Assembly (NCBI GenBank): GCA_040766885.1
Contig: JAXGPP010000004.1
Coordinates: 310,001-374,000, forward strand
Length of the DNA: 64,000 bases
DNA from: JAXGPP01 sp040766885
GTDB lineage: Bacteria > Planctomycetota > Planctomycetia > Pirellulales > Thermoguttaceae
Reading direction: 5' to 3'
The position numbers and the translations under genes are program-made. This document shows, piece after piece, positions 8,810 through 17,986 of this stretch (positions are counted from its first letter, which is position 1; every line of letters begins with the position of its first letter). The notes below the pieces were generated by a model. The model was not told where the DNA came from, made no database searches, and was given only the letters and a program-made list of their open reading frames with translations.

Positions 8810-9996
8810 CTCGGCTCCGGGTGCGAGGTTGGTTCAACGGGTATTCTACGACCGGGCTCCGAAGGGGAAACCGGCTGGCGATTGCCGCCGCATACCTCTT
8901 CAAGGTAGCCCGTCAGTTCCCGTTCAAACCGTTCGACTGCAAAACGTTCCGCCTGTCGCCTGGCGGCGATCGGCGAAAAACCGCCCCTTTCGGCCTCGAA
9001 ACGATGAATCGCCTCGACAATCGCGGCCTCGTCCTGCGACGCAAAGAACAACCCCGTGCCCGCCTGAGAGCCGTCGGACGCCAGGATGGTCTCAGTCACA
9101 CCTCCTTCGCCAAAGGCGATCACCGGCGCGCCGCACGCCTGTGCTTCCAGCGGGACAATGCCGAAATCCTCGTTGCCGGGGAAGATCAGCGCCTTCGCCC
9201 GCCGATACTGGTCGCGGATTGCTTCATTCGATTGCCAGCCGAGCAGATGGACCGTCGGACCGCAGCGGTGGGCCAATCTCGAACGCTCGGGGCCGTCGCC
9301 AATGACGATCAGACGCCGGCCAAGGCGATTGCAGGCGTCGATAGCCAGGTCGAGTCGTTTGTAGGCTACCAGTGCCGATACGCAGAGATAGAAGTCTTCG
9401 CGAGGCCGGTTGGCGAGGGTGTAGAAATCGGTATCGACCGGCGGGTAGATTACGCGACTTGTCCGTCCGTAGCATTCGGCGATTCGCTGCGCCACGGTGC
9501 GGCTGATCGCCACGAAGTGGGTCACGCGATGGCTGGTGGCCTGATCCCAGCGGCGGACCGAATCAAGCACTGCATGGCGGGCCCAGGAAAGCGGGCCGCG
9601 CCGCCCGCCGCCGGCGAAATAGTCCCCGCGACGGTGCCAGGCGTAGCGCATCGGCGTGAAGCAGTAGCACACGTGCGGCACGCCGGGGGGTGGCACCACG
9701 CCCTTCGCCACCGCGTGACTGAGACTGACCACCAGATCGACATCAGACGGGATTCGCAGCCCTCGCACCGCCGCAGGCATCAGTGGCAACAGCGTGCGAT
9801 AGTAGCGGGCGGCTCCCGGCAACCGCTGCAGGAAACTGGTACGGATCTCCATCCGCTCGATCGCAGGCGAAGTGCTCCCGCGGACATGGAGCAGGGTCCA
9901 CAACCGGGCGTCGGGATAGCGGCGGCAGAGAACCTCCAGACACTTCTCGCCCCCCCTCATCCCGGTGAGCCAGTCATGGACCAGTGCCATTCTCAT
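8806..9996 (-). CDS. Glycosyltransferase family 4 protein
   Basis: A 396-residue GT-B glycosyltransferase of family 4. The N-terminus 'MRMALVHDWLTGMRGGEKCL' is typical of planctomycete GT4 enzymes for exopolysaccharide or cell-envelope glycans. The donor-binding half has 'VIYPPVDTDFY', 'LIVIGDGPERSRL', 'VHLLGWQSNEAIRDQYRRA' and 'FPGNEDFGIVPLEAQACGAP', containing the E-x7-E region that contacts the nucleotide sugar. I start it at the ATG at 9996, where homology begins; an ATG-type start at 10068 would add 24 residues without family character. It is the first gene of a two-gene unit with ldhA. Donor and acceptor are unknown. Confidence 0.85.
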   Translation of the reverse strand: MRMALVHDWLTGMRGGEKCLEVLCRRYPDARLWTLLHVRGSTSPAIERMEIRTSFLQRLPGAARYYRTLLPLMPAAVRGLRIPSDVDLVVSLSHAVAKGVVPPPGVPHVCYCFTPMRYAWHRRGDYFAGGGRRGPLSWARHAVLDSVRRWDQATSHRVTHFVAISRTVAQRIAECYGRTSRVIYPPVDTDFYTLANRPREDFYLCVSALVAYKRLDLAIDACNRLGRRLIVIGDGPERSRLAHRCGPTVHLLGWQSNEAIRDQYRRAKALIFPGNEDFGIVPLEAQACGAPVIAFGEGGVTETILASDGSQAGTGLFFASQDEAAIVEAIHRFEAERGGFSPIAARRQAERFAVERFERELTGYLEEVCGGNRQPVSPSEPGRRIPVEPTSHPEPR

Positions 9997-10337
9997 CGGA
10001 ACAATTCTGATGGTTGGGAACGGATGGTGTGATGATGAAGAAGGAACGCGAATCAGCTCCGCCTTCAACCGCGAATCGCGTGTTCTACGATCCCTGAATC
10101 TAGCCCGAACTACGTTCGGGGGAGAAGATCATTCGGTTGAACAGAGAACCGACAGACATAATCTGGGAAAGCCGGGAAGAACAAGCAACGAACAAACCCG
10201 CGCTTGTATGCGGATTCGCCCTTGGGGTTAGCGAATGCTTGCGGTTAGAATGGCCGATCTCAATCGACTGAGGCCGGGCAATGCCCGGCGGATGGCGGAC
10301 CGGTCCGCTGTATTTGCGCCCCACAGGGAGGGAACCC
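9997..10337. other. Divergent intergenic region with hairpins
   Basis: A 341-base gap between the glycosyltransferase (minus) and the TIGR03009 gene (plus). It holds CCGAAC-TAC-GTTCGG at 10105-10119 and two stronger inverted repeats near the plus-strand gene, listed separately. No small gene is supported. Confidence 0.5.
10273..10308. repeat. Two adjacent inverted repeats upstream of the TIGR03009 gene
   Basis: GCCGGGC-AAT-GCCCGGC (10273-10289) is a perfect 7-bp-arm hairpin. GCGGACCGGTCCGC (10295-10308) is a perfect 14-base palindrome. Both lie 30-65 bases before the start codon at 10338, so they may fold in the 5' UTR or act as operator sites. A mirror hairpin, GCCCGGC-AAC-GCCGGGC, occurs at 11482-11498, in the last codons of the same gene. 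Confidence 0.4.
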
Positions 10338-11507
10338 ATGGCGTCGCGTCTTGCAGGATGCATCGTGGCAGTGTCGGCGTTCTGGTGCGGGTTGGCGGCG
10401 GCGCAATCGCAATGGCCGCAGCAGACGCCAGCCCAGCAGCCCGGCTATCAAGGTCAGTCCGCCTATCAGCCACAGCAGACTCTCCCTGCGGGTCACCAGC
10501 AGCCGCAAGTGACGGCACCGCAGTCAGCATACGGCGCCCAAGGGCCGACCAATTACGGACAACCGGCATCCTCGTCGCCGCAACCATCGGTCTACGGGCC
10601 GCAGCCACCCTATCAGGCGATGCCGCCGCAGATGCCTTCGATCGAGCGGCGAACTGCCGCGCCGGCAGCCGTTCCCGTCCAGCGGCCGGGCGGTCCGGTT
10701 GCCGCAGTGCCAGGCCCACAGGCTCCATCTCAACCGCAAACCGCCAGCGCACCGTTTGTACTTACGCCGCACGAACAAGCCGCGCTTGATCAGGCGTTGG
10801 CCGCCTGGGAAGAGCGGAGTGGGCAGATCAAGATGTTCGAATGTGAGTTCACTCGGCTCACATTCGGTGGGCAGTTGGCCGTCAGTACGCAGCCGGGCCA
10901 GCCGAGTCTGGTGGAAACCGGCGAGATCAAGTTCCAGTCGCCCGACAAAGGACTTTTTCGCGTCGTCAAACCCGAGGAGGGCGAGCATTGGTTGTGCGAC
11001 GGACAGTCGCTTTTCCAGTACGACTATGCCACCAAGAAGGTGAAAGAGTATCCCCTTCCGCCCGATTTGCAGGGCAAGGGCATTGCCGACGGGCCCATGC
11101 CGTTCCTGTTCGGCGCAAGCGCCGCCAAGCTCAATGAGCGGTACTTCCTGCGGCTGATCACCCCGGCTCAGGTTCAACAGCAGCAGGTTTGGCTGGAGGC
11201 CTATCCGCGCTATCAGAAAGACGCCGCCGAATTCATCAAGGTCGAGATTATCCTCGACCGCAAGGAGATGTTGCCAATCGCGATCCGCAAGCACGAGACG
11301 AACGGCAAGACAAACCAGGTCTACAATCTGGGCCAGCCAAAGATCAACGCCAAGAACTGGCTGGGCGGCCTGGATCCGCGGGGCTGGATCCGCCAGGATC
11401 CCTTCCATGCCCGGGTGCCTGTCGGTTGGACGAAAGAGGTCCAGGATACCGGTACCGCACAAACAGCCCAGCAAGCGTCGCGCCCGGCAACGCCGGGCAC
11501 GCGTTAG
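10338..11507 (+). CDS. TIGR03009 domain protein (LolA-like planctomycete exported protein)
   Basis: A 389-residue exported protein. The signal peptide (MASRLAGCIVAVSAFWCGLA) is followed by about 120 residues rich in Pro, Gln, Tyr and Ser ('QWPQQTPAQQPGYQGQSAYQ'), probably disordered. The C-terminal 230 residues match the planctomycete TIGR03009 domain: 'LAAWEERSGQIKMFECEFTR', 'WLCDGQSLFQYDYATKKVKE', 'GPMPFLFGASAAKLNERYF' and 'NAKNWLGGLDPRGWIRQDPF'. This resembles the LolA/LppX lipoprotein-carrier fold, so transfer of a lipid or lipoprotein in the periplasm is a reasonable guess but unproven. The start at 10338 has GGGAGG upstream. It stands alone on the plus strand before the NfeD gene. Confidence 0.75.
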   Translation: MASRLAGCIVAVSAFWCGLAAAQSQWPQQTPAQQPGYQGQSAYQPQQTLPAGHQQPQVTAPQSAYGAQGPTNYGQPASSSPQPSVYGPQPPYQAMPPQMPSIERRTAAPAAVPVQRPGGPVAAVPGPQAPSQPQTASAPFVLTPHEQAALDQALAAWEERSGQIKMFECEFTRLTFGGQLAVSTQPGQPSLVETGEIKFQSPDKGLFRVVKPEEGEHWLCDGQSLFQYDYATKKVKEYPLPPDLQGKGIADGPMPFLFGASAAKLNERYFLRLITPAQVQQQQVWLEAYPRYQKDAAEFIKVEIILDRKEMLPIAIRKHETNGKTNQVYNLGQPKINAKNWLGGLDPRGWIRQDPFHARVPVGWTKEVQDTGTAQTAQQASRPATPGTR

Positions 11508-11790
11508 GCAATTCTGCTTCGCCGGGATTCCGCCCGCTGGTGAGGTGGCGCCCAATAGCCGTGCCTCCGGCAGCGAAGTACAGGGAGTGGAGCGACGCGA
11601 TTATCGGGTGCGTCGCTTGCCCTGATGAGGGGAGCGCCTGTTTGACCCCCGCTTTGCCGGACCGCTATAATTCATCGCCCGGCACTTTCCGGGACGCATT
11701 CCCCAAGCTGAGTCCGGACAGAGCGTTCCGTCTTTTGGAAGGTGCCAGTTCCGCGCCCGCGAGGCCGGACGCGAAGGAGCAGGGTCGTTC

Positions 11791-14055
11791 ATGACCACCC
11801 AACGTGGCGAAGCCTTGGCAATGCGGCATGTCTGGGCTCTGATCGCGTCGATTGCCGCGGGCCTGCTGGCAGCTTGGACCGATGTTCGCGTCCTGGCAGC
11901 CGAAGGGGTCGAACCTGCTCAACCGGCCAAAGCGCCAGCCGGTGCTGCGGCGCCGGGCGACGACGGCTCAAAGCGAGTGGGACGGACGATCCGCGTTCGG
12001 TTGCCAATTTCCGGTCCCACGACCAGCCAGGTACGGCGATTCGTTTTGAATTCGCTCGATGATGTTCGCAGCACGGGTGTCAGGCCCGTGTTGATCTTCG
12101 AATTCGTCGTGCCGCCCGATCAGAAGGAATTCGCCCGCACTACCGAGTTTGGCGTCGCATACGACCTGGCCAATTTCATTTCCAGTGAGAAGGTCAATGA
12201 AGCGACCACGGTAGCCTACATTCCGCAGACGGTCGAAGGGCACGCCGTGCTTGTGGCCCTGGCCTGCGACGAGATCATCATGGCCCCGGAAGCCGAGATC
12301 GGGTCGGCGGGAGTCAACGAACGGACGATCACACCGGCGATGCTCAGCTTCTATAAGGAGATCGCGGGCCGCCGCAAGTCGATCCCGCCGGAAGTCGCGC
12401 TAGGGTTGCTCGACGTTTCGCGCGAAGTGCTGGAGGTCGAAACCGACCTGAGCCGCGAATACGTGACGCCGGAAGGGCTGGAAGAACTCCGCAAACAGCG
12501 GACGATCCAGTCGAGCCGGGTACTGTTTCAGGCCGGCCAACCCGGACGGCTTTCGGGCAACGAGGCCCGCGAACTGGGGTTCATCAGTTACAAGGCCGAG
12601 GACCTTCGCGACGTCGCCAGGGCGCTGGAGTTGCCACCCGGTGCGGTGGAAGAAGACCCGTCGCTGGGCGAGGCCTGGCGTGCGGTGCGGATTGATGTTT
12701 CCGGCCCGATCGATGCCGAGAAGGTGACGCGAGCCGAGCGCATGATCGCCGACGCGGTCAACAAGCGCGACGTCAATTTCATCTGCCTTTGGATCGACAG
12801 TCCGGGCGGTTCCCCGGCCGACAGTCTCAGGCTAGCCGGGACATTGGCCTACGATCTCGATCCGGGCGAGGTTCGCACGGTGGCCTATATTCCGAAACAG
12901 GCCCGTTCCGACGCCGCGCTGATTGCATTGGCGTGCGACCAAGTGGTGATGCATCCTGATGCAATCCTGGGCGGCGAGGGGGACGGCACGTTCGCCGATG
13001 AGCAAGTGCACCAGGCGAAGGAGACGATCCGCAAGGGTATCTCGGCGCGCAAGATGCGATCCTGGTCGTTGCCCGCGGCCATGATCGATCCGAACCTTGA
13101 AGTATACCGCTATTCGCGGCTGGGATCGATTAAGCACGACGAGTACTTCAGCGAAGAAGAACTGTCGCAGCAGCCGAATCGCGACGAGTGGAAGCAGGGC
13201 GAGAAGGTCACCCGGCCCGGCGAACCGTTCAGCGTCCGGGGCGAGGAGGCAATCGACTACTGGCTTGCGACGCACGTTGTCGACAACTTCGCCGCGTTCC
13301 GGGCGATTTATGAACTGGAGGACGACCCTGCCTTGATGGAGCCCAGTTGGGCCGACACGTTGATCGAGGCTCTGGCGTCCCCAGGGCTGGCGGTTCTGTT
13401 GTTGATCGTGGGCTTCGCGGCCCTGTACGCGGAACTGCAAATGCCGGGCATCGGCCTGGGTGGCTTCATCGCAGCGCTCTGCTTTCTGCTGTTCTTCTGG
13501 AGTCGGTTTCTCGGAGGGACTGCCGGCTGGCTCGAAGTGATTCTGTTTATCACGGGGGTGTCCTGCCTGTTGCTCGAGATCTTCGTGCTGCCGGGTTTCG
13601 GCGTTTTCGGCCTGGGGGGCGGCCTGCTGGTGATTCTGTCGCTGGTCCTCGCCAGCCAGACATTCATCGTGCCCCGAAACGCTTACCAGTTCGGCGAACT
13701 GCAACAGTCGCTGCTGATAATCGGCGGGGCCCTGGTCGGGACCATCGCGGCGGGTGCACTCATGCACCGCTGGCTCCCGCGCGCGCCGATTTTGGGCGAG
13801 GTCATGCTGGAGCCTCCCGCTGGCGAGGAGGCCCGCGACCGCAGTCGCCGCGAATCGCTGGTCAGCTACGAGCATCTGTTGGGTGCCCAGGGCGAGACCG
13901 TAACGCAGTTGATGCCGAGCGGAAAGGCTCGCTTCGGCGACCGTGTCTACGACGTGATCAGCGACGGAGATGTGATCCCCCGTGCAGCGGCGGTCCGCGT
14001 GGTGGAAGTCCACGGCAACCGCATCCTGGTGCAATCTGCAGAGACAACGAACTGA
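11791..14055 (+). CDS. nfeD: Long-form NfeD membrane protein with ClpP-like serine-protease domains
   Basis: A 754-residue NfeD protein. A signal peptide (about 1-35) is followed by two ClpP/crotonase-like domains. The first (about 70-190) has 'GHAVLVALACDEIIMAPEAE' without the usual serine. The second (about 285-400) has 'CLWIDSPGGSPADSLRL' and 'ARSDAALIALACDQVVMHPD', where a serine sits close to the usual nucleophile position, so only this half may be active. Several TM helices follow (about 525-660), then a C-terminal NfeD beta-barrel ending near 'GDVIPRAAAVRVVEVHGN'. Family members cleave stomatin/flotillin-type partners at the membrane. The short NfeD and FloA lie just downstream, supporting this role. 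An alternative ATG at 11821 would shorten the signal. Confidence 0.85.
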   Translation: MTTQRGEALAMRHVWALIASIAAGLLAAWTDVRVLAAEGVEPAQPAKAPAGAAAPGDDGSKRVGRTIRVRLPISGPTTSQVRRFVLNSLDDVRSTGVRPVLIFEFVVPPDQKEFARTTEFGVAYDLANFISSEKVNEATTVAYIPQTVEGHAVLVALACDEIIMAPEAEIGSAGVNERTITPAMLSFYKEIAGRRKSIPPEVALGLLDVSREVLEVETDLSREYVTPEGLEELRKQRTIQSSRVLFQAGQPGRLSGNEARELGFISYKAEDLRDVARALELPPGAVEEDPSLGEAWRAVRIDVSGPIDAEKVTRAERMIADAVNKRDVNFICLWIDSPGGSPADSLRLAGTLAYDLDPGEVRTVAYIPKQARSDAALIALACDQVVMHPDAILGGEGDGTFADEQVHQAKETIRKGISARKMRSWSLPAAMIDPNLEVYRYSRLGSIKHDEYFSEEELSQQPNRDEWKQGEKVTRPGEPFSVRGEEAIDYWLATHVVDNFAAFRAIYELEDDPALMEPSWADTLIEALASPGLAVLLLIVGFAALYAELQMPGIGLGGFIAALCFLLFFWSRFLGGTAGWLEVILFITGVSCLLLEIFVLPGFGVFGLGGGLLVILSLVLASQTFIVPRNAYQFGELQQSLLIIGGALVGTIAAGALMHRWLPRAPILGEVMLEPPAGEEARDRSRRESLVSYEHLLGAQGETVTQLMPSGKARFGDRVYDVISDGDVIPRAAAVRVVEVHGNRILVQSAETTN

Positions 14056-14216
14056 CCGGTTCCGGGGGGACGGACCGAGACCGTCGCCCGAGGCGGGAGG
14101 AACTCCCAGGTGGTCAGCGGCGAGCGGCTCACCCCCCTGGCCCCGTCGCTTGGCAGCCGACATAATGTCGGAGGAAGGCGGTCCCTTCCGTTGTCTCCGG
14201 GAGATCGATATCCGCG

Positions 14217-14813
14217 ATGGTGGAATACTGGGCTTGGGCGATTCTGCTGCTCGTCTCGGGACTGGCACTGGCCACGATGGAGATCTTCATTCCGTCGGGT
14301 GGCATCCTTGGCTTCCTGGCCGTGGCCGCCCTGGTGGCCTCCGTCGTCGTAGCATTCCTGCACAGCGCCGTGGTGGGGTTGGTCATTTTGGCGACGGCGC
14401 TTTTCGGTTTGCCGGTGGTCGCCATTTTGGGGTTCAAGTTTTGGCCCCGAACGGCAATCGGAAGACGAGTACTCTTGACCACGCCGCAGAGCCAAGACGT
14501 TCTGCCAGATAATCCGCGACTCCGCGCTTTGAAGTCCCTTGTCGGGAAGGTGGGCCGCGCGAAGGGCCCGATGCTTCCTAGCGGCCCCGTGGTAATCGAG
14601 GGCCGGACGATCGACGCGGTGAGCGAGGGGATGGCGATCGAGGCGGGGCAACTGGTTCGCGTCGTGCAGGTCCGCGGCATGGAAGTGATCGTCCAACCAG
14701 CCGACGACGGCGAATCGCTCGCTTCCCGTCCGAAACAGGCGGCTCAGGATCCGTTGTCGCAGCCGATTGATGCATTGATCCCGGACCCCTTCCAGGAGCC
14801 GCCGACTGCTTGA
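14217..14813 (+). CDS. Short NfeD family membrane protein
   Basis: A 198-residue short-form NfeD. Two or three TM helices lie in the first 75 residues ('WAWAILLLVSGLALATMEIF', 'AVVGLVILATALFGLPVVAI'). A soluble NfeD barrel follows with 'LVGKVGRAKGPMLPSGPVVI' and 'GQLVRVVQVRGMEVIVQ'. It lacks the protease domain. In many bacteria short NfeD proteins pair with flotillin-like proteins and are thought to help organise membrane microdomains. The gene starts 162 bases after the long nfeD and is followed 67 bases later by floA, so the three probably form one unit. A GGGAG lies 13 bases before the ATG, longer than ideal. Confidence 0.85.
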   Translation: MVEYWAWAILLLVSGLALATMEIFIPSGGILGFLAVAALVASVVVAFLHSAVVGLVILATALFGLPVVAILGFKFWPRTAIGRRVLLTTPQSQDVLPDNPRLRALKSLVGKVGRAKGPMLPSGPVVIEGRTIDAVSEGMAIEAGQLVRVVQVRGMEVIVQPADDGESLASRPKQAAQDPLSQPIDALIPDPFQEPPTA

Positions 14814-14880
14814 CTTTTGGCGCGGGGCCCGCTAAACCGGTGGCGTCGAGTTACCCGAGGGCATCAACAAGGATTCCAAC

Positions 14881-15939
14881 ATGGGACTGTTCGCCCAGCA
14901 AGCCGGCCAAGTGATCACGTTCGTGATCGTTTTCGCCGTCGTCATCTTCGGCCTGGTAGTGCTGGCCGTATTTGCCAGGTATTTCCGGCTCTGGATCCAA
15001 TCGAAGACGACCGGGGCGGGAATCGGCATTCTCGACCTTCTGGGCATGACGTTCCGCAAGGTCAACCCCGCGGCGATCGTTCGCAGCAAGATCATGGCGG
15101 TACAGGCCGGCATCAGCGACGAAGATGGGGTGACCACACGCGCACTGGAAGCCCATTACCTGGCGGGTGGCAATGTGCCGCTGGTGATCCGCTCGCTGAT
15201 TGCGGCCAACAAGGCCAGGCTCGATCTGGATTTCAAACTGGCCACGGCGATCGACCTTGCCGGCCGGAACGTCCTGGAAGCCGTGCAAACGAGTGTTTAT
15301 CCGAAGGTGATCGACTGCCCGGCCCGCGGTATGGGCCGCGACACGCTCGACGGCGTGGCGCGCAACGGCATCCAACTCAAGGTCAAGGCCCGGGTTACCG
15401 TGCGGGCGAACCTCTATCAGTTGATCGGCGGAGCGACGGAAGAGACGATCATCGCTCGCGTCGGCGAGGGCATTGTCAGTGCCATCGGCTCGGCCGAGAC
15501 ACACAGTGAAGTGCTTGCCAACCCGGATCGGATCTCCAAGAAGGTGCTGGGCCGCAAGCTCGACAGCCAGACGGCCTTCGAGATCGTATCGATCGACATC
15601 GCCGACATCGACGTGGGCGACAACATTGGCGCTCGCCTCCAGGCCGACCAGGCCGAGGCCGACATGCGCGTTGCCCGGGCGCGTGCGGAAGGGCGCCGCG
15701 CGCTGGCGGTAGCCCAGGAGCAAGAGAATATCGCGTCGATTGAAGAAAGCCGAGCGAAGCTCGTCGAGGCGGAAGCCGAGGTTCCCCGTGCCATCGCCCA
15801 GGCATTTCGTGAGGGAACCCTGGGGATCATGGACTACTACCGGCTCCGCAACGTTCAAGCCGATACGGACATGCGCACCGCGATTGCCAAAGCCAGTGCG
15901 GGACCGATGGCCAAAGTCGGCACGAGTACTGGGGCATAG
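14881..15939 (+). CDS. floA: Flotillin-like protein FloA
   Basis: A 352-residue flotillin-like protein FloA (YqfA type). One N-terminal membrane hairpin ('VITFVIVFAVVIFGLVVLAV') is followed by the SPFH-like core with 'TFRKVNPAAIVRSKIMAVQA', 'ALEAHYLAGGNVPLVIRSL' and 'YPKVIDCPARGMGRDTLDGV', then a coiled-coil-prone C-terminus rich in Ala/Glu/Arg. FloA forms clustered membrane foci (lipid-raft-like microdomains) that affect membrane fluidity and the placement of other proteins. AAGGA is seven bases before the ATG. Its position after two nfeD genes is the common bacterial arrangement. Confidence 0.93.
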   Translation: MGLFAQQAGQVITFVIVFAVVIFGLVVLAVFARYFRLWIQSKTTGAGIGILDLLGMTFRKVNPAAIVRSKIMAVQAGISDEDGVTTRALEAHYLAGGNVPLVIRSLIAANKARLDLDFKLATAIDLAGRNVLEAVQTSVYPKVIDCPARGMGRDTLDGVARNGIQLKVKARVTVRANLYQLIGGATEETIIARVGEGIVSAIGSAETHSEVLANPDRISKKVLGRKLDSQTAFEIVSIDIADIDVGDNIGARLQADQAEADMRVARARAEGRRALAVAQEQENIASIEESRAKLVEAEAEVPRAIAQAFREGTLGIMDYYRLRNVQADTDMRTAIAKASAGPMAKVGTSTGA

Positions 15940-16005
15940 TCTCCGAATGCCGTCAGGCGGGGCGGCCCGTGGCTCGACCAGCACTGGGGAAAGAGGCGTT
16001 TCGAC

Positions 16006-16689
16006 ATGGAACAACTGATTATCACGGCGATTCTGATTATCATCGCCGTCATCAGTTATGTCGCCCAAGCGATCGCCAAGTGGCGGCAGGTACAGGAGGA
16101 AGAGGCTCGGCGCCGGCAGCGCCAGGCGCGCATGGAGGCGATGCCGCAGCAGCCCCCGCAGCAACGCGGTCAGCGGATGCCGCAGCCCCCGCAGCAAGCC
16201 GCCCCGCGGCCGCAGCAGAAGCCGTTGGAGGACGAGATCAGCGAGTTTCTGCGGGAGGCGGCACGCCGCCGGAGCGGCGAACGACCGGCGAAGCCCGGTG
16301 CTCCCAAGTCTCCTCCTCCGCCTCCTCCGGGCCGCGAGCGTCCGGTAGTGGTCGAAGTGGTGGAACCCGCGGCGCCGGCACCGCTGCGGAGCACGCTGGA
16401 ATCGCAGAAGTTTCCCTCGCTGCACGGCGGCCTGGAGCAGCGGCATCTGCATGCCGACCAGGAGATCCAGTCGCACCTGCAGGAAGTGTTCGCCCATTCG
16501 GTAGGCTCGCTCGATATTCGAGCTGTCGAACCGGTCCGAGGTGAAACCGACGAATCGCCGATCCTGGCCGCCGGCCGGCCGCACCTCGACGGTTTGGGGC
16601 TGGCCGCCATGTTCGCCGACCCCGCGAGCCTTCGCCAGGCGATTCTCGCCCATGAGATCTTCCGACGGCCCGAGGAACGTTGGAGGTGA
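16006..16689 (+). CDS. Single-TM protein with proline/glutamine-rich linker, unknown function
   Basis: A 227-residue protein with an N-terminal TM helix ('LIITAILIIIAVISYVAQAI') followed by a basic, Arg/Gln-rich segment and a long Pro/Gln-rich stretch (about residues 45-125). The C-terminal 60 residues are conserved-looking: 'SVGSLDIRAVE', 'GLAAMFADPASLRQAILAHE' and 'FRRPEERW'; such an ending is often seen in proteins next to planctomycete floA. AGAGG is nine bases before the ATG and the gene begins 66 bases after floA, so it likely belongs to the same unit. I know no biochemical role; a microdomain accessory protein is a guess from position. Confidence 0.65.
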   Translation: MEQLIITAILIIIAVISYVAQAIAKWRQVQEEEARRRQRQARMEAMPQQPPQQRGQRMPQPPQQAAPRPQQKPLEDEISEFLREAARRRSGERPAKPGAPKSPPPPPPGRERPVVVEVVEPAAPAPLRSTLESQKFPSLHGGLEQRHLHADQEIQSHLQEVFAHSVGSLDIRAVEPVRGETDESPILAAGRPHLDGLGLAAMFADPASLRQAILAHEIFRRPEERWR

Positions 16690-16696
16690 AATCGCG

Positions 16697-17614
<918 letters not shown>

Positions 17615-17838
17615 GACGGCGATTTAGGGCCCTCGCCATCATGGCACCCCCCCTTGCCGGGCTTGTTCCCATTCTGATATAGTAATGGCTTCCGCCGCCG
17701 CCGCGACCGACAGTCAGTGCGCGTTGCGGCGGATTGTGGAATGATTTGTGACATCGGCGAGCGGGAAACCGGCTCGTTACATTACCCTCCTTGCTCATTC
17801 AACCTGAGCCTTGATACTGCACGTGACGGAGAATTAGC

Positions 17839-17925
17839 GTGGGAACGAAGAAGACCGGGAAGGGACGACGCAAGATTGGCCGCAAGAAACGGCGCATGCG
17901 GTCCAAGATTCGTCACCGCAAATAG
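17839..17925 (+). CDS. 28-residue Lys/Arg-rich protein, AURKAIP1/COX24-like (possible small ribosomal protein)
   Basis: A very small gene beginning with GTG. The product has 28 residues, begins MGTKKTGKGRRKIGRKKRR and ends MRSKIRHRK, with 17 Lys/Arg. GGAG lies seven bases before the start, the spacing of a strong ribosome binding site. The 'KKRRMRSKIRHRK' end resembles the COX24/AURKAIP1 C-terminal motif found in mitochondrial small-subunit protein mS38 and in actinobacterial bS22. I infer an rRNA-binding role, possibly a ribosomal protein. The gene is 61 bases upstream of an alpha/beta hydrolase in another frame. Genes this short are often missed in annotation. Confidence 0.62.
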   Translation: MGTKKTGKGRRKIGRKKRRMRSKIRHRK

Positions 17926-17986
17926 TCCCTTCCGCTTCTGCCAGCCGAGCGCGGTGCTTGGGGCTGCGCGGGCCGGGACCTCCGCC

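Noticed and set aside
17643..17657. Sigma-54-like promoter (TGGCAC...TTGC) upstream of the small basic gene
   Set aside because: The spacing between GG and GC is 11 instead of the required 10, so it does not fit.
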